Below are positions 61,978 to 64,000 of a stretch of DNA of 64,000 nucleotides, piece by piece. The stretch lies in contig CAUYUJ010018482.1 of NCBI GenBank assembly GCA_963575745.1, forward strand, positions 765,928 through 829,927, given 5' to 3'. Made by a program: the position numbers and the translations under genes. The notes beneath the pieces were generated by a model. That model saw only the letters and a list, made by a program, of their open reading frames with translations, was not told where the DNA came from and did not search any database. Source of the stretch: Prorocentrum cordatum. Its lineage: Eukaryota > Sar > Dinophyceae > Prorocentrales > Prorocentraceae. Within the stretch, counting starts at the first letter, position 1. Every line of letters starts with the position of its first letter.

Positions 61978-62525
61978 CGGCGAATGGCGTTTAGTAACTA
62001 GCGACCAACAGAGCGCGCACCGCGACCGAATAGCGCAGAATAGCCAGCGAATAGCGTCATGCAGGGGAGATGCGTTGCGCCCGCTTTGCGCGCCATTGGG
62101 CGGCTATTCAACGCACTGTTTGTCTAGGCCACCCAGATGGGTCCGAGTAGTTGGGGTCGAAGGGTCGTGCCGGGATTCGGCTCGATGCGAAGCCCGATTT
62201 TCGCTACGCCAACGGGGGCGATGCATCGCAGACGTCGCCGATGCATCGCCGATGCATCGCCGATACAAAGGCAATGCACCAGCGATGCGGCCATGCTCTC
62301 GGAGCTCATTTGGGAGGCCTCAAACATATACGTTTCTGCTAGTCTTGAGAGTCTATTGGCGAAAGGCGTCCAGTAGCGGCCAATAGCGCGCGCACCGCGC
62401 CCGATAGCACCGAATGGCGCTCCATAGCGCCGAATGGCTCCAAAACAGCGCTCAATGGCGCCATGCAAGGGAGATGCGCTGCACTCGCTTTGCGCGCTAT
62501 TGGGCGGCATTGGACGCGCTAATTG
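61978..62525. repeat. family Y direct repeats flanking a family F element
   Basis: 61978-62118 and 62352-62522 share GGCGAA.GGCGT, 'gcgcgcaccgcg.ccgaatagc', 'catgca.gggagatgcg.tgc', 'cgctttgcgcgc.attgggcgg'. The family F element 62128-62325 lies between. CAATAGCGC/GCGCCATTGG words inside are inverted. Confidence 0.65.
62128..62325. mobile_element. family F element
   Basis: 'Ggccacccagatgggtccgagtag.tggggtcgaagg', 'gattcggctcgatgcgaagcccgattttcgc', then GATGCATCGC decamers; right end 'tcatttgggaggcc'. A partial copy (GTCGGAGGATCGCGCTGC) is at 62785. Confidence 0.7.
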
Positions 62526-62529
62526 GTCG

Positions 62530-63617
62530 CCATGGTTGACGACCAAACCTTTCCGTGAGTTGCTCGCTAACGTGGGCTCCTGAGGCTCCGAGAAACGTGT
62601 CTCCGCCCGGAGAGACGTAAGACTCGAGTTCGCCGGACGTCGAGCCTGCCAGAACTCGAGCTTGCCAGACGTCGGGGCTGCCGCTCGGGGCCAGCGCATG
62701 CTGAGGAAAGGGGCCCGGCGGCGGAGCCCCCAAGAGCCCCCGCTGCATGCAGCGGTTGTCACACCCTGAGGCCCTGCAGACGTGGTCGGAGGATCGCGCT
62801 GCATTCCCAGCGTGTCGCCGAGGCATCGGGGATGCGTCGGCGGCGCGGGACCGCGGGCGCGGAAGCGGCCGCCATGGCGGGGGGCCGCCTGGCAGCTCCC
62901 AACCAGGCTCCCTCCGCCATGGGGGGTCCACTTCGATCCGATCGGGCCGATCCGATGTGGGATCAGGCCGGCCCGATCCGACTCGATTCCGGTGCGACCC
63001 GACCTCTGCATGGCGCTGTGGTGCACCCTGTCGCGGCCGCTCCGGTTCGATTTCGATGCCGTGCCGATGCGCCCCGATGCGGCGCACGTGCGTGTCGATT
63101 CGATCCGATTCCCCCGAGTCGATGCTGATTGATGTTGCCCTCTCCTCTCTCAGAGGACGGTCGCCATGAAGCAACCGGCTCCCGAGGAAAACGGTTCTTG
63201 AGTCTCCGAAGCTTTTGTTGTTGGGCTCCTTGCACCGTCTTGGGCTCCTAAAGTTTTTTGTTGTTTCCAGGCCCGCAGAGCCGTCCACGGCCCTCTGAGC
63301 CGTCAAAAGGCCAGTTGGGATAAAACGTTGTTTCCAGGGAAGGCCCCAGGATCCGGGAACAGTTTCCCTCAGGACCCATTTGCTTCATGCCGCAAGAGGC
63401 CGGTACGGTCGAACTGGGCACGGACAACGTAGGGACAAGCAGCAGTTGTGCCCCTTTTGGACCAGACTCACTGCCAGTGTTGCCACGTGCGCTGCCCGTT
63501 TGAAGCATCAAGTCGCTTGCCCAGCAGCGGGCGCAGTTAGTTTTGGACAGCTTTTGCTGTTGGGCATCCTGCGTTTTTTTCCGTACCCATTTCGGGCGTG
63601 ACAAGCAAACAAGCGGC
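62530..63617. other. repeat fragments, no gene recognised
   Basis: 62757-62840 matches family F and 62850-62930 the GCGGCCGCC unit of 61.2 kb; 62930-63120 is GATTCGATCC-rich like family U. Near 63210 and 63545 'cttttgttgttgggc' and 'cttttgctgttgggc' repeat. Confidence 0.45.
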
Positions 63618-63715
63618 ACGAACACCAGTTTTCGCAGGTCCGCGTGGATCTCTTGGGTCGGTGCTGGACCCTCTGTGGCGGCGCCTCCGGCGCCGCTCCT
63701 GTCGCGGTCCGTCGG
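63618..63715. mobile_element. family A element, left part only
   Basis: 'Acgaacaccagttttcgcaggtccgcgtggatctcttgggtcggtgctggaccc' and GGCGCCTCCGGCGCCGCT; the right half is absent. Confidence 0.65.
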
Positions 63716-63848
63716 GTCCCTGGAGACCAGGGCTTCACAGGCCAGACGTTTGCCAGGGCTGCCAGAGATCCAACTGGAGATGGAGCAGAGCGGGGAATGC
63801 TTCGACTCGTGGATGCACTGAGATGTCCAGTGCACAGTCAAAAGACCA

Positions 63849-63975
63849 GTTTCGTCGCCCGCCGTCCCGTGCGGGGTGGCGGATTCTTCGACTATAAACG
63901 ATAAACAAAAAACAAGCAGTGGCCCCGGGCCCGAGGAAAAAAAAAAAAGAAAAGAAAAAGTTTCGTCGCCCGCCG
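63849..63975 (+). mobile_element. short A-tailed retroposon with 16-bp target duplications
   Basis: GTTTCGTCGCCCGCCG at 63849-63864 is repeated exactly at 63960-63975. Between them lie about 70 bp of unique sequence ending 'gcccgagg' and an A-rich tail of about 23 bases (63937-63959). Long direct duplication plus 3' A tail is the hallmark of LINE-driven (target-primed) insertion. Insert identity unknown: SINE or fragment of an mRNA. Confidence 0.8.
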
Positions 63976-64000
63976 CCCCCAAAATCCCAGCTTCGGCTCC

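Overview
This 64-kb window looks like dinoflagellate nuclear DNA. The most direct sign is a complete, exact 22-nt dinoflagellate spliced-leader (DinoSL) sequence embedded in the + strand at 49795-49816. The very GC-rich base composition, LINE-type retroelements with RanBP2-like and C-terminal zinc fingers plus RNase H, a Penelope-like reverse transcriptase, and wall-to-wall GGA/CTC microsatellites fit the same reading. No bacterial operon, rRNA, tRNA or organelle gene was recognised. The species cannot be fixed from sequence alone; a GC-rich genus such as Prorocentrum is a guess. There is one 100-N assembly gap (21662-21761).

Layout. 1-4260: minus-strand LINE (zinc-finger/coiled-coil ORF1, then endonuclease-RT ORF2 cut by one TAG and running off the left edge), with CGT/GGA arrays upstream. 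5.2-6.6 kb: short inverted-repeat elements. 6633-10306: minus-strand Penelope-like element, with coding region bracketed by two ~270-bp direct repeats. 10.3-14.1 kb: short repeats, no clear gene. 14.36-16.64 kb: plus-strand 5'-truncated LINE (RT thumb, RNase H, zinc finger). 16.9-19.6 kb: CTC arrays, a GATCGAGG minisatellite, a signal-peptide-like exon and a 102-bp tandem repeat. 21-33 kb: a mosaic of at least ten short element families, a 1-kb ACT array, and nested insertions. 33.3-36.7 kb: an unidentified protein-coding locus broken across frames, followed by a tandem duplication. 38-45 kb: more of the same element families. 45.8-48.4 kb: a satellite block (8-mer, then 7-mer, then G-rich). 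49.8-50.4 kb: the spliced-leader relic heading an ORF. 51-64 kb: repeats, decayed coding pieces, a small RT fragment, a 12-bp minisatellite, and a SINE-like insertion with 16-bp target duplications at the right edge.

How it fits together. Very little here looks like intact host coding sequence. Most of the window is the product of transposition: two LINE copies and one Penelope-like element could supply reverse transcription; the spliced-leader relic and the A-tailed insertion are candidate products of such activity. The remaining families (called A-Y here, for use within this window only) are mostly 120-330 bp, have terminal inverted repeats, and lack coding capacity. Several have target duplications readable directly: 5 bp (families A, D), 8 bp (C), TA (E), 13 bp (I). 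That suggests several different DNA transposase systems acting in trans, none of whose transposases is visible in the window. Nesting gives a relative order: D inside C, B inside A, E inside U, and a minisatellite inside C.
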